The notes: generated from the letters alone by a model not told the origin. DNA of 49,489 nt from Alphaproteobacteria bacterium (GCA_028277665.1 JANQFU010000005.1:1-49489); one strand, 5' to 3'. Positions 24,401 to 32,768 are shown, numbered from the stretch's first letter. Made by a program: numbers and translations.

Positions 24401-25456
24401 GTGTTCGAAGACAAACTTGCAACATTGCGGGAAGCGGAGAAAACGTTGCGTGGCGACCGGTTGTTCAGGGCCCGGGCGAAATACTATAACGAGATCCGTT
24501 TCGGGATTGTCAGTGCGCTGGGGCTTGGCTTTGCCGTGTCGGGAACGGGGCTGGGCCTGCTCACAATACCGTTTACCGGCTTAACCGTCTCGACGAGCGC
24601 GATTTTCGGGCTTAACCTCGCTCTGGCGGGTGGCTCGGCGGCTCTGGCCGCGGTCAAAGGGCATTTGCGTCAGCTCCCGGCGACTCATGCCCTCCGGCGC
24701 GGTTTATCGCATTTGCCGCGTTTCGAATGGCGGCATGCCCCGCCCTCTGTCAAAGATGTTCAGGGCCTCGCGCATGGTGAGAAAATTTTTAAGGACAAAA
24801 GCGGTTTATATATCGCGGCCGGCCGAACGATCCGGGTTCCGGAAGGCGGTTATAAAAGCCTCGAAGAAGCAAAACGCCATCTCGACCGGACCTCTCAGAA
24901 GGCAGCGCCGGGATTTTTGACGCAGGTCTTTCACATGGCCGTTGCCGCAGGCGTGACGCCTGTTCTGGCTCTTGCGGATCGTTCATTGTCACAGACGGCG
25001 TTTGCCAATCAAAGCACGGCGCAGGGCATTGATGCGGGCGGGATTGTCGCGGATTCTGGTAAAACGCTTTTGACAAGTCTCTTCAATCAAGCCTCCGGCG
25101 GGCTGGCCGCGCTTGCGCAAGGCGCGCTTGCCGTGACGGCAACGCTCTGTTTTAACGGTCTGACGATCACGAATAATATTGAGTTGAAGAGACAGGAGCT
25201 TCTTAAGGCGGGAGAGACGCCGATCCTTTCCGCCATTAAAACAGACCTCCGCGAAGAAATTCTGGTCGGCGGAAATGAATCTCTTCTCAATGCTCTGCGG
25301 AATACCGGCGCGCGATTCAAAGGCACGCGGATCGGCCGTGCGGGATCGGCAACGGAAAAACTCCTGTTCACACGCCATTTGAGCGGCATGACCTACCGCA
25401 TTCTCGAGAGACTCCATAGAAGACGGACCGAAGCAAACAAACTCGAAGCGGCGTAA
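21485..25456 (+). CDS. Large unrecognised protein with HD-hydrolase-like motif and hydrophobic C-terminus
   Basis: A 1323-aa protein I cannot assign to a family. Residues 1-1000 look soluble, charged and mostly helical. Within them an HD-like metal site is visible: H352-M-H354...D358-H359-SLRV, then CIH413-D414-ASEFLGEL, which resembles the HDASE motif of YfbR-type 5'-nucleotidases, and a candidate last ligand in IED447HVFD451. Residues about 1003-1060 are Gly/Ala/Leu-rich and strongly hydrophobic (GIVSALGLGFAVSGTGLGLL), with weaker hydrophobic stretches near 1142-1165 and 1198-1225, so the C-terminus may insert into membrane. There is no signal peptide. The ATG follows GGGAG. Codon use matches its neighbours, so recent transfer is not obvious. 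HD domains cleave phosphoesters; substrate and role are unknown. Confidence 0.6.
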   Translation: MPATAYKTATAAAGNDHKGERRPFEDFQIPARSAWAVLAAVYARRGERQKIYQIKEYLYLKRLRDQAAPYDEARFFWLKKNVIKPILGETDTGERVAVSRNDAATPAERDFLARYEGLIGYLEDLVADRDDVIGAAMDRATAANRRKIVAASALKADIDHGKTFWDTDDPRFKGAEHLVANFPDFVRSSLTNFIGRLKQAEGLARKIKTDSKNREEFKAGHGKVQKFLEEFNGREDITLVDLMYYLVNHRGATTFRDSTSFFYAMAETLFSGMTVELPSEEQTREGVDIAHNCVDPEYQDRVYALKLADLNLKYAFGLTPEEIDLFGTIVGTVSTIMRGYGIDQMDDRIKQHMHNSADHSLRVCITVAGIKRTLKSQLEYRYKNREISPEDYARETEYIDAYTKYLVKKACIHDASEFLGELLGNNLVGRTEKEQRFLRRLRNQIEDHVFDAYTLKEAEFRLKNGPHRDRWAAHGDIPEALENSLKNGGKYNFDTPFVDAAFDVIERLQTNHEIVTLRQVGRINAEGKHENSETMTAQDNLYTFMYALSKVIGNKAETTDAADLAEHERKLYYQRLALDEYMQANRTAVETGAPLPHKPKVTQIFGLPNTDLSLDRFLKQINLYNYDDSLFKKFVRQTIADRKNPDISEWEAAVRQRCAEESLGELCQEVLHSAKKHAGIVGMDQETVEIAIRKLFGEGITMAQAELRECGLQYLHLPEMLLAEQRYRVLSTDASGTVWGNPEKPAQLFEPFQGFARGVAKTFGFTRNGASELLKIIKTPAQALQLVHLKYYTEKDFRRPFETAATQETGGDASLTLIGMLENGLRAGLDSKTFASLNPLVTFSLAGPHRAAEAIEKCYGHVLSRYSEDIGKKYGLENAVAIIKKEKNLKQGFFEKNENDTTKSGELAEDMYARFVRNYEGAEENHLDEKTEQKLWKISERAERYILREMVLNEIAKIESRRAQTFEPIRKRVFEDKLATLREAEKTLRGDRLFRARAKYYNEIRFGIVSALGLGFAVSGTGLGLLTIPFTGLTVSTSAIFGLNLALAGGSAALAAVKGHLRQLPATHALRRGLSHLPRFEWRHAPPSVKDVQGLAHGEKIFKDKSGLYIAAGRTIRVPEGGYKSLEEAKRHLDRTSQKAAPGFLTQVFHMAVAAGVTPVLALADRSLSQTAFANQSTAQGIDAGGIVADSGKTLLTSLFNQASGGLAALAQGALAVTATLCFNGLTITNNIELKRQELLKAGETPILSAIKTDLREEILVGGNESLLNALRNTGARFKGTRIGRAGSATEKLLFTRHLSGMTYRILERLHRRRTEANKLEAA

Positions 25457-25693
25457 TTTTTTTCTTTACTTTTGAGGGCAAAACGCCATACCTTAAACGT
25501 ATGGAACTCATCATGTTCGCATATGGCCAGTTGATGGTCGCCGTTTCCTTAGCCGCTGCAGCAGCATCCGCTGGTGCAGCCGCCGCCGCTTGTGCCGCCC
25601 GCTGAGCGGGCAAATCTTCATGACATACCCCTTCCGTGCGGCCCCTGAAAGATCTCCAACAGATCAAATGTATCTATTTTAAGGAAACAACAT
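25457..25693. other. Gap with CCATAC/GTATGG hairpin and short repetitive GC stretch
   Basis: A small stem CCATAC-N7-GTATGG (25486-25504) follows the large gene. Downstream a GCC/GCT-rich stretch gives an Ala-rich 34-codon plus-strand frame (25501-25605), and on the minus strand a Cys-rich frame without a start codon (see findings). Neither is supported well enough to call a gene. AAGGAAAC before 25694 is the ribosome site of the next gene. Confidence 0.4.
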
Positions 25694-26974
25694 ATGCTGA
25701 TGCTGACGAATCCTGTAAAACAAACGACGAGCGACTACGATATTCTGACGGAACCGGTTATTGCGCCTTTGAGGCAAATTCCGGAGCCGTCCCGGTCCTA
25801 TGCCCGCCCGCTCTTTGAAAACCTGCATAACAATCCCGGCGCGGAGATCCTGAAATACGCCAATGCCTGCAAACAGGAAGGCCGCACAATGATCCCGCTC
25901 GGTCAGGGCGAAAGCGATCTGCCGACACCCGATTTTATTACAGGCGCCGCGCAACAGGCCATGGGCCGGGGAAAAACCTTCTACAGTCCCATACTGGGAC
26001 AGCCCGAACTGCGCACGGGACTTTCGGACTATTACCGCCGGATCTACGGTCTCGACGTCCCCTCGGACAGGATTGCCGTCACGATGTCCGGAACGGCGGC
26101 GATCAACATCGCGCTTCAGGCCATCGTCGAACAGGGAGACGAGGTCGTCGCGGTCACGCCGATCTGGAAAAACCTGCTCGGCGCGATCGAACTGCGTCAG
26201 GGCAGCGTACGGGAGGTCCGGCTGGACGAGCAGGACGGGGCGTGGTCGCTGGATCTCGAAAAACTGTTCGGCGCAGTGACGGACAAAACCCGGGCCCTGA
26301 TCATCAATGCGCCGAACAACCCGACCGGCTGGGTCATCAACAGGACCGAGATGCAGGACATCCTTGATTTCGCACGGAGGAAAGGGCTCTGGATCATCTC
26401 GGATGAGGTCTACAGCCGCCTGATCTACGGCGCGGACCGCGCGCCGAGTTTTCTCGACATCTCTGCACCCGACGACCGCTTGTTCGTCGTGAACAGCTTT
26501 TCAAAGAACTGGGCGATGACCGGATGGCGGATGGGGTGGCTTGTCTTCCCGCCCCAGGCACATGACGTGATCTACGACACAATTTTGTACGACAACATGG
26601 GCGCGCCCTCTTTCACGCAATTCGGCGCACTGGCGGCGCTTGAGGAAGGCGAGTCTTTCCTTGCGGCACAGAAAGCCTGGCATGAAAGAGCGATGACGCT
26701 CGTCCATGACATGTATGACGACCTCGGCAATATCATCGCCGCGCCGCCGAAAAGCACATTTTACAGTTTCTTCAAAATCCGGGGGCAAGACGATTGCATG
26801 ACGCTGGCCAGACGCCTGATTGATGAGGCGGGCGTCACACTCGCGCCGGGCTGCTCGTTCAGCAAGACGACAAACGGATATATGCGCCTGTGCTTTGCCA
26901 TTTCGGAGCCCCTGCTCCGCACTGCGCTGGAGCGGATGCACCCCGTTCTCAAAAGTTATAAAAGAGACAGTTGA
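25694..26974 (+). CDS. Class I/II pyridoxal-phosphate aminotransferase
   Basis: A 426-aa fold-type I PLP enzyme related to aspartate aminotransferases. Motifs in order: LGQGESDLPTPDF, substrate-binding YSPILGQPELR, cofactor-binding SGTAAINIALQ, NAPNNPTGWV (Asn contacting PLP), SDEVYSRLIYG (Asp/Tyr contacting the ring), and the Schiff-base lysine in NSFSKNWAMTGWRMGW. An N-terminal extension of about 45 residues precedes the usual start of the fold. AAGGAAAC precedes the ATG. Substrate is not readable from sequence; neighbours give no pathway clue. Confidence 0.92.
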   Translation: MLMLTNPVKQTTSDYDILTEPVIAPLRQIPEPSRSYARPLFENLHNNPGAEILKYANACKQEGRTMIPLGQGESDLPTPDFITGAAQQAMGRGKTFYSPILGQPELRTGLSDYYRRIYGLDVPSDRIAVTMSGTAAINIALQAIVEQGDEVVAVTPIWKNLLGAIELRQGSVREVRLDEQDGAWSLDLEKLFGAVTDKTRALIINAPNNPTGWVINRTEMQDILDFARRKGLWIISDEVYSRLIYGADRAPSFLDISAPDDRLFVVNSFSKNWAMTGWRMGWLVFPPQAHDVIYDTILYDNMGAPSFTQFGALAALEEGESFLAAQKAWHERAMTLVHDMYDDLGNIIAAPPKSTFYSFFKIRGQDDCMTLARRLIDEAGVTLAPGCSFSKTTNGYMRLCFAISEPLLRTALERMHPVLKSYKRDS

Positions 26975-27017
26975 TCTTCCGGGCGTCAGGATTTATCCTT
27001 GTGGGGAGTAAAGTCTA

Positions 27018-27044
27018 CCGGCATTCGTTCTGAATGCCTGCCGG
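27018..27044. other. Hairpin upstream of IalB-like gene
   Basis: CCGGCATTC-GTTCT-GAATGCCTGCCGG can form a stem with one bulge. No T run follows, so it is not a standard terminator; it lies about 40 bp before the start codon, in the likely mRNA leader. Confidence 0.4.
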
Positions 27045-27083
27045 AACGTCAATTTGTATTCATTCAACAGCAACGGTTCGATC

Positions 27084-27647
27084 ATGAAAATTCAGCGCAC
27101 GACACAAAACCGCATGTCCCTGCCGATGACGATGGCGGCGTTCGCAGTAGCTCTCGGGGCTCTGCTTTGTATGGGCTCCTCCCCCGCCCGCGCACAGGAC
27201 CCGACCCTTCTGGGGACCTACGGCGCGTGGTCCGCTTATGCCTTTAAGGAAGGCGGCAACAAAATCTGCTACATGGCGAGCACACCGGAGAAAGCCGAGG
27301 GCAATTACTCGAAGCGCGATGAGGTTTTCGCGCTGATTACCCATCGTCCGGCTGAAGGGACAACAAATGTTTTCAGCTACATTACCGGATATCCGTATAA
27401 ACCCGGAAGTGATGCCCGCGTCAAGATCGGCGGAACGGCCTTTACGCTGTTTACGCAGGACGAGACGGCCTGGGCGCCGGACGCCGAAACGGATAACCGG
27501 CTTGCAAAAGCCGTTCGTGCGGGGAGCAAAATGGTCGTGACCGGCACGTCGAAACGGGGCACGTTGACAACGGATACGTTCAGTCTGAAAGGTTCGTCCA
27601 GCGCACATGACCGCATTTCGAAAGAATGCGGTGTGAACGCCAGGTGA
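27084..27647 (+). CDS. Invasion-associated locus B (IalB) family protein
   Basis: A 187-aa exported protein: signal peptide (about 1-38, ending SSPARAQ) followed by the IalB-like beta-rich domain with GTYGAWSAYAFKEGGNKICYMAS, ...VFALITHRP...YPYKPGSDARVKIGG..FTLFTQDETAWA, and a C-terminal TDTFSLKGSSSAHDRISKECGV. Two Cys (in KICYM and KECGV) may pair. Family members are common in alphaproteobacteria; the name comes from Bartonella erythrocyte invasion, but most homologues are not virulence factors. The ATG at 27084 is chosen over an upstream frame since it starts a proper signal peptide. Confidence 0.85.
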   Translation: MKIQRTTQNRMSLPMTMAAFAVALGALLCMGSSPARAQDPTLLGTYGAWSAYAFKEGGNKICYMASTPEKAEGNYSKRDEVFALITHRPAEGTTNVFSYITGYPYKPGSDARVKIGGTAFTLFTQDETAWAPDAETDNRLAKAVRAGSKMVVTGTSKRGTLTTDTFSLKGSSSAHDRISKECGVNAR

Positions 27648-27703
27648 TGCCCGGATAGCGGGAAGCTCTCCGGGGTCTCCGATACGGAAGAGTGGGAGGG
27701 GTA

Positions 27704-28186
27704 ATGAAATATATTGAGGTCTCAAAAAAAATATGTATTCAGGATTCCGTGTCGCCGGATATGGTTAAGGACTCCTTTATCGAAAAACTCAGAAGAGTTC
27801 TTGATATTGAAAAAGAAGACGGGACTTTGACGCGGTTCACGATTCACGGAACGACAGGAAATCTTGCCTGTCTGATGCGAGCCTCCAGAGTCGTGCTGAG
27901 CGTCGATTTCCGTTTTGAAAACGATGTTGCCCGTATTCTGGTTTCAGGTCATGCGCAGACGGCGCCGTCTCTGGTTCTGACCTATGTCTTTCTTTTTACG
28001 CTTGTTCTTCTCGCGGGATTACTGCCGGGATCGATCGAAACCAGTGCAGAAAGCAGCGGGCCCGCAGATGCAATGATTTTTCTTATCTTCGGTATGTTCA
28101 TTCTTTATGACGTAAACAAGAAGCTGTCCGAACCTTCGGAGATGCTGGAATCGATCCTTTGCTCTTTGGAGACGGAATTCGGTTGA
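27704..28186 (+). CDS. Hypothetical membrane protein
   Basis: A 160-aa protein not recognised. Residues 1-85 are soluble with a mixed pattern (SFIEKLRRVLDIEKEDGTLTRFTIHGTTGN); two hydrophobic segments follow, about 90-110 (LVLTYVFLFTLVLLAGLLP) and 122-138 (AMIFLIFGMFILYD), ending in a short charged tail. The ATG at 27704 has GGGAGGGG just upstream, so it is favoured over an earlier frame. It lies between the IalB-like gene and the M23 peptidase gene on the same strand. Confidence 0.7.
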   Translation: MKYIEVSKKICIQDSVSPDMVKDSFIEKLRRVLDIEKEDGTLTRFTIHGTTGNLACLMRASRVVLSVDFRFENDVARILVSGHAQTAPSLVLTYVFLFTLVLLAGLLPGSIETSAESSGPADAMIFLIFGMFILYDVNKKLSEPSEMLESILCSLETEFG

Positions 28187-28344
28187 GAGACGGAAAGCCG
28201 TCGCAGGGTACGTGATACGCAGTACGCAGAAATTGTGCATTCCTGTTTCAGGAAACCCTGAACCGCTTGGCTCCCGGGAAAAGCTATGATACCTAATGCC
28301 CTGAAACCTGACCCTGAAACCGGTCTTTAGAACAGACGGCGTAT

Positions 28345-30048
28345 ATGAGATATATTGAAGCGTATAAAAAGACGGCCGATAAACTTGACGGCCTCATGCG
28401 GAAATTTCTGAACACAAGCAGGAAAATCGGGAAAGATTGCCTGAATTTTGGGGTGGCGAAGATCGGGTTGCGTCCACGGCATTTTTTGACCAGCCAAAAT
28501 CGTCTGAGACTGCGTTTTCTGATTTTGCCTGCTGCCCTGCTTTGTGGAGGGCCGGTGCTTGCCGCTTTTTTCTCTTCGACATCGCAGCAGGCGCCAGGTT
28601 CGGAAAAATTTTTTCCCTATGCGCAAAAAACGGCTTTTTCCGACGCTGTTCAAGATGAGATGCGCGCCGTCTCGTTTACCGCGACCCGAGAGAAAACTGG
28701 ACGCAGGGATCGAGATGACCGGGGGAATCATAGCTCTCAGCGTGAGGTGTCTCAGTCTCTGGGGCTTGTTTCTTTTTCTTCTACCGCCGTGGTCAGGGCT
28801 GAGAATGGGATGCTGATTCCTGCGCCGCCGCCGGCAAAACCGGCATTACCATTGCGCCGGACGCTCAGAATTGAATCGGGGGATACCCTTGCAGGATTGC
28901 TTCAGAAAAACGGTGTTAGCGGGAGCGATACATATAAAATCATCGAAATTATGACGCCGCATTTCGATCCGCGCAACGTGCGGCCGGGGCAAGCCATTGA
29001 AGTTACGTTTTCAGAAAAAGACAAGAACAGCGCAACCGGAATTTCTTCAGGCTCTGTAGAAGACCGGGGGCGAGATTTTCAGTCGCTGGAGATTCATATC
29101 AGTCCTATGAAGTATGTCTTTGTGAGCAAAGAAGGTGACGGGACGTTTTCTGCTGCGGTCAAAGCCGTTCCGGTCACGCGGCAGGTTCTTGCCGGCAAGG
29201 CCGATATCAAAGTGTCTTTGTACGGCTCTGCCGCAAAAGCCGGTATTCCCGTTCCGGTAATTTCCGAGATTATCCGTCTTTATTCCTGGGATCTCGATTT
29301 TCAACGCGACATCCGCAGGGGCGACCGCCTTGAGGTTCTGTACGACCGGTTTGTGACCGAAACGGGAGAGACGGCGACATCGGGGGATGTTCTTTTTGCC
29401 CGCCTGAACGTCAGGAGGGAAGTTCTTTCAATTTACAGGTATGAACTGGCGGACGGCACGGTAGATTATTTTGAAGAAAACGGGCAAAGTATCCGTAAGG
29501 CCCTGATGACAACGCCTGTTGACGGCGCCCGGATTTCATCCGGATACGGAATGCGCAAGCATCCGATTCTTGGGTACAACAAAATGCATAAGGGTGTTGA
29601 TTTTGCCGCACCGACAGGAACGCCCGTTTATGCTGCGGGCGACGGTGTGATTGAACGCGCAAACAGGTTTAGCTCGTACGGGAATTATGTCCGGATACGG
29701 CATAACAGCACACTTAAGACGGCTTATGCTCATCTCCATAAATTCGCGAAAGGCATACGCTCCGGCGTCAGAGTAAAACAGGGACAAGTCATTGCCTATG
29801 TCGGTACGACCGGGCGTTCGACAGGTCCGCATCTCCATTATGAGGTGCTGGTTAACGGTCAGCAGGTCAATCCGAAATCCGTCGATCTTCCGCAAGGAGA
29901 AGCTCTGCGAGGAGAAGATTTGAAACGCTTTAAAGCGCATGTCGCCCGGATAGACAGAAAATACGAGGCCTTGGCAGAAGAAAATGCCCGTCTTGCACAG
30001 GCCGAAAGCGGCGGCGGGAGGAACGGGAATGACAACGTTTCAAATTGA
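28345..30048 (+). CDS. M23 family metallopeptidase (LytM/OapA-like)
   Basis: A 567-aa envelope protein predicted to be a murein endopeptidase or an activator of amidases. A basic cytoplasmic head (1-52) is followed by one membrane anchor (about 54-75, FLILPAALLCGGPVLAAFF), a linker, a LysM-like/OapA-type region (about 175-215, RIESGDTLAGLLQKNGVSGSDTYKIIE), a middle domain, and a C-terminal LytM domain (about 390-500). The zinc ligands of an active peptidase are present: HKGVDF (His and Asp) and HLHYE (last His). It could act with the amidase encoded at 558-1832. The stop codon overlaps the convergent terD-like gene by 9 bp. Confidence 0.92.
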   Translation: MRYIEAYKKTADKLDGLMRKFLNTSRKIGKDCLNFGVAKIGLRPRHFLTSQNRLRLRFLILPAALLCGGPVLAAFFSSTSQQAPGSEKFFPYAQKTAFSDAVQDEMRAVSFTATREKTGRRDRDDRGNHSSQREVSQSLGLVSFSSTAVVRAENGMLIPAPPPAKPALPLRRTLRIESGDTLAGLLQKNGVSGSDTYKIIEIMTPHFDPRNVRPGQAIEVTFSEKDKNSATGISSGSVEDRGRDFQSLEIHISPMKYVFVSKEGDGTFSAAVKAVPVTRQVLAGKADIKVSLYGSAAKAGIPVPVISEIIRLYSWDLDFQRDIRRGDRLEVLYDRFVTETGETATSGDVLFARLNVRREVLSIYRYELADGTVDYFEENGQSIRKALMTTPVDGARISSGYGMRKHPILGYNKMHKGVDFAAPTGTPVYAAGDGVIERANRFSSYGNYVRIRHNSTLKTAYAHLHKFAKGIRSGVRVKQGQVIAYVGTTGRSTGPHLHYEVLVNGQQVNPKSVDLPQGEALRGEDLKRFKAHVARIDRKYEALAEENARLAQAESGGGRNGNDNVSN

Positions 30049-30852
30049 GGTGTCTTCGGCCACGATAATTCCGTAACGTTTTGCAAATTCGGCAAGCCCG
30101 CCCTTGGCGAACTCGACACTGGCGACAAAGATCCATTTTGGACCTTCCCGGCGCAAGCATCCGCACAAGACGGCTGTACTGTTGGTTTGCTGCATGACCT
30201 CTTCGTCAAGCTCAAAACGAAGCAACTCGAAATTCGTTTCTTCATTGACAAGGCGGATGAAAACGTTCCGGACCATCGTGAAATCCTGGATTTTGTCCAG
30301 AGCGTCATAGATAGAGACCACAAAAACAATATCCTGAACGCCGTAGGGAATCTTGTTCAGGTTCAGTATGGCCGTTTCATCGTCGCCGTCGCCTGCGCCG
30401 GTTCTGTTGTCGCCCTGGTGCTGAACGGCCCCGTCACATCCTTCGAGATTGTTGTAGAAAACAAAATCGGAATCTTCCCGTGTCTGGCCGTTGATATCGA
30501 GCAGAAAGATGCTTCCGTCCATGTCGACCTGCTCGTTTTCGTAGGATTTCGTATCCCAGCCGATTCCAAGCCGGATGGTTTTGAGAGAGGGGTCGAGTTT
30601 GCGCAGATCGATTTCCTGCCCCCGTTTCACGTAGAACCGATCATCCTCGTCATATATCACGGGGCCGTTCGGGTTCCCGGGGCGATCCGGATTTTCCGAT
30701 TCCGCTACTGCTGAAGGGGCAACCGGCAAAGGTGGCGGCGCAATATAAGGGGAAGACGGGTTTGCCTCGGGCGAAGTCAGAGGGTCGTCCGGCAGAGGAG
30801 GAAGCTCCGGTGAAGAAAAATCAGGGGTTTTCCGATCATCGTCGTTCTGCAA
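30040..30852 (-). CDS. TerD-family protein with proline-rich N-terminus
   Basis: A 270-aa TerD-domain protein of the tellurium-resistance/stress superfamily, whose members bind Ca2+. The TerD fold spans about 75-265: RLGIGWDTKSYENEQVDMDGSIFLLD, DFVFYNNLEGCDGAVQHQGDNRTGAGDGDDETAILNLNKIP and VVSIYDA, with the acidic loops that hold calcium in known TerD domains. A Pro/Ser-rich disordered head (1-65) is added. The start is TTG at 30852, with AGGAAAC suitably placed. It is the last gene of a TerA-exchanger-TerD operon and its end overlaps the M23 gene tail to tail. Confidence 0.87.
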   Translation of the reverse strand: MQNDDDRKTPDFSSPELPPLPDDPLTSPEANPSSPYIAPPPLPVAPSAVAESENPDRPGNPNGPVIYDEDDRFYVKRGQEIDLRKLDPSLKTIRLGIGWDTKSYENEQVDMDGSIFLLDINGQTREDSDFVFYNNLEGCDGAVQHQGDNRTGAGDGDDETAILNLNKIPYGVQDIVFVVSIYDALDKIQDFTMVRNVFIRLVNEETNFELLRFELDEEVMQQTNSTAVLCGCLRREGPKWIFVASVEFAKGGLAEFAKRYGIIVAEDTSI

Positions 30853-30907
30853 AGCGGTTTCCTAAATTTTGTGCATTACTCCGGATACTATACGCATAAT
30901 TCTGCGC

Positions 30908-31897
30908 TCAGGCCAGATAAACGATATAGGTATGGGCCATAAACAGGATATACAGGCAGGTGAACAGGACCCCGCTCCAGCGCGGCAGGCGCCTGAAAAC
31001 AAAAAGGAAGAAGCCGAGCAAGGCGGTGACCGCGATCATGATGCAAATATTGAAAACGGCCGCGCTACCGACTCCTGCACTAAGGTGCATTGGGGACACA
31101 AGCGACGTTACGCCTATAATCATCAGAATATTAAAAACGTTGGAACCGAGGATGTTCCCAATGATAATATCGCCCTGACGGCGCATGGCTGCGATGATGC
31201 AGGTTGAAAGTTCCGGCAGAGATGTGCCGAATGCGACAATGGACAGGCCGACAACAGAGTCCGGAACGCCGATAATTTCGGCTGATGTCTGTGCACCGCG
31301 GACAAGAAAATCTGCGCCGATGGAAATCATGGCCAGTCCGGCCAGGAGTTTGAGGACGGCCGTTTTATTGCCGGGTATATCCGGAGCTTCGATATCTGCG
31401 GCAACGGTTCGTCCTGTGCTCGCCTGACGGTATTGCCAGAATACATAACTTCCCAGAGCCAAAATCATGACCGCACCGAGAGGCCGTGAAATCGTCTCCA
31501 TGCTCATTATCAGGAGCAGGCCGGCTGAGGCAATAACCGTAACATAAAGATCCCGCATATAGGACATCCCGGCCAGAGGAATTCCGACGACGGCGGCTGT
31601 CAATCCGAGAACGAACAGAATATTGGCGATGTTTGAACCGACGACGTTCCCGAGGACGAGGCCCGGGGCGCCGTTCAGATTGGCATTGACGGATACGATT
31701 AACTCCGGCAGGGATGTGCCGAACGCCACGATCGTGAATCCTATCAGCATCGGGGAAATGCCGAGGCGGTTGGCAAGATAAACAGCAGAATCAATAGTCT
31801 TGTTTCCACCCTGTATGAGAAGAATAAAGCCAAAGCCGAGCGCGCCGACCGCGAGAAGAAGCAGCTCTATTGTTTGTGTTTCAAGGCAATTGAGCAT
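30908..31897 (-). CDS. CaCA-superfamily Ca2+/Na+ (or H+) exchanger, YrbG-like
   Basis: A 329-aa inner-membrane antiporter. The two inverted alpha repeats are clear: GFTIVAFGTSLPELIVSVNAN...GNVVGSNIANI (about 40-80) and GLSIVAFGTSLPELSTCIIAA...GNILGSNVFNI (about 210-255), each with the ion-binding Glu of the GTSLPE motif. About ten hydrophobic helices. The ATG at 31897 overlaps the TAA of the upstream terA-like gene (TAATG), so the two are translationally coupled. Placement between two Ter-family genes suggests it supplies or removes Ca2+ for the same response (inference). Confidence 0.93.
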   Translation of the reverse strand: MLNCLETQTIELLLLAVGALGFGFILLIQGGNKTIDSAVYLANRLGISPMLIGFTIVAFGTSLPELIVSVNANLNGAPGLVLGNVVGSNIANILFVLGLTAAVVGIPLAGMSYMRDLYVTVIASAGLLLIMSMETISRPLGAVMILALGSYVFWQYRQASTGRTVAADIEAPDIPGNKTAVLKLLAGLAMISIGADFLVRGAQTSAEIIGVPDSVVGLSIVAFGTSLPELSTCIIAAMRRQGDIIIGNILGSNVFNILMIIGVTSLVSPMHLSAGVGSAAVFNICIMIAVTALLGFFLFVFRRLPRWSGVLFTCLYILFMAHTYIVYLA

Positions 31898-32637
31898 TAC
31901 CGGCCTTTTTGTCCGTCGTCCCACTGGAGGCCGAACCCGAATGCACGGTCCATTTCCGCATGGCCGGGGAAATATTCGGTAAAGTTTTCAAGGCGGATTC
32001 CGTTACGGTGATTTGTCAGGCCGGCAATGGCACAGACGTTCATGGTTTCGTTATGCGCCTGAGGGCTGATGACCATTTTCGGATGGTCCGGAATCGTAAC
32101 GACAAGACGAGGTTTGATGACACCCCAGTGCGGCGCGCCCTGATAAATATAGACGTAAATAATCATCCGCTTGATGTCCGGCCATTTCGTTCCGTTGATT
32201 GTCAGGAATTCGTCGTCTCCTTCGGCTTCGCCGGTCCGCTCATCTCCTGAAAGAGCGATATAGGGCGGTGTATCCACGTTGCCGTACTCGTCTCCGAAGG
32301 CCTGTAATATACCGCGTGTGCCGTTCTGAAGCTCATAAAAACAGCCGAGATCGACATCGATATCATGTTGTTTTTTGAGCTTGAGCAAACGCCCGAAAAA
32401 ACTTGTGTCCGGAAGGATAAGGGGATCCCATGCCGCGCCGATAATAATTTTTCCGAATCCGTTTTCCGGCGGAGAAAAGGATTCACTTTCTCCCGGAACG
32501 CCAAGAAAGGACGACTCAGGCAGAGCCGCTTCATCGATATATCCGGCAGCGCCTTTGGCATTTCCATGCCGTGAGAATGTTTCCCGGCCCCGGGTGGCTT
32601 CGGTGAGCGAGTCGACACTGCTGCTGGGCAAAGACAT
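31897..32637 (-). CDS. TerA/TerD-superfamily protein
   Basis: A 246-aa protein of the TerA-like branch: IIIGAAWDPL, DVDLGCFYELQNGTRGILQAFGDEYGNVDTPPYIALSGDERTG, FLTINGTKWPDIKRMIIYVYIYQGAPHW and the closing FPGHAEMDRAFGFGLQWDDG follow the TerA pattern. The start ATG at 32637 is set by a strong AAGGAG 9 nt upstream; a longer frame to 33387 runs over the cytochrome c gene on the other strand and is rejected. First gene of the three-gene operon. Confidence 0.88.
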   Translation of the reverse strand: MSLPSSSVDSLTEATRGRETFSRHGNAKGAAGYIDEAALPESSFLGVPGESESFSPPENGFGKIIIGAAWDPLILPDTSFFGRLLKLKKQHDIDVDLGCFYELQNGTRGILQAFGDEYGNVDTPPYIALSGDERTGEAEGDDEFLTINGTKWPDIKRMIIYVYIYQGAPHWGVIKPRLVVTIPDHPKMVISPQAHNETMNVCAIAGLTNHRNGIRLENFTEYFPGHAEMDRAFGFGLQWDDGQKGR

Positions 32638-32768
32638 GACCCTTATCTCCTTGGAAAGATCGGGATGATTGATAAACCTGAGGCCGAGCATAAACGATAC
32701 GCAGCCGTCTGACAATCTATGAGGCCGGGGCAATCGACAAGCTGGAATGTTTCGGCTATTTTCTTCCG

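Noticed and set aside
25501..25605. 34-codon Ala-rich plus-strand ORF
   Set aside because: No ribosome site and very low complexity; likely chance in a GC-rich stretch.
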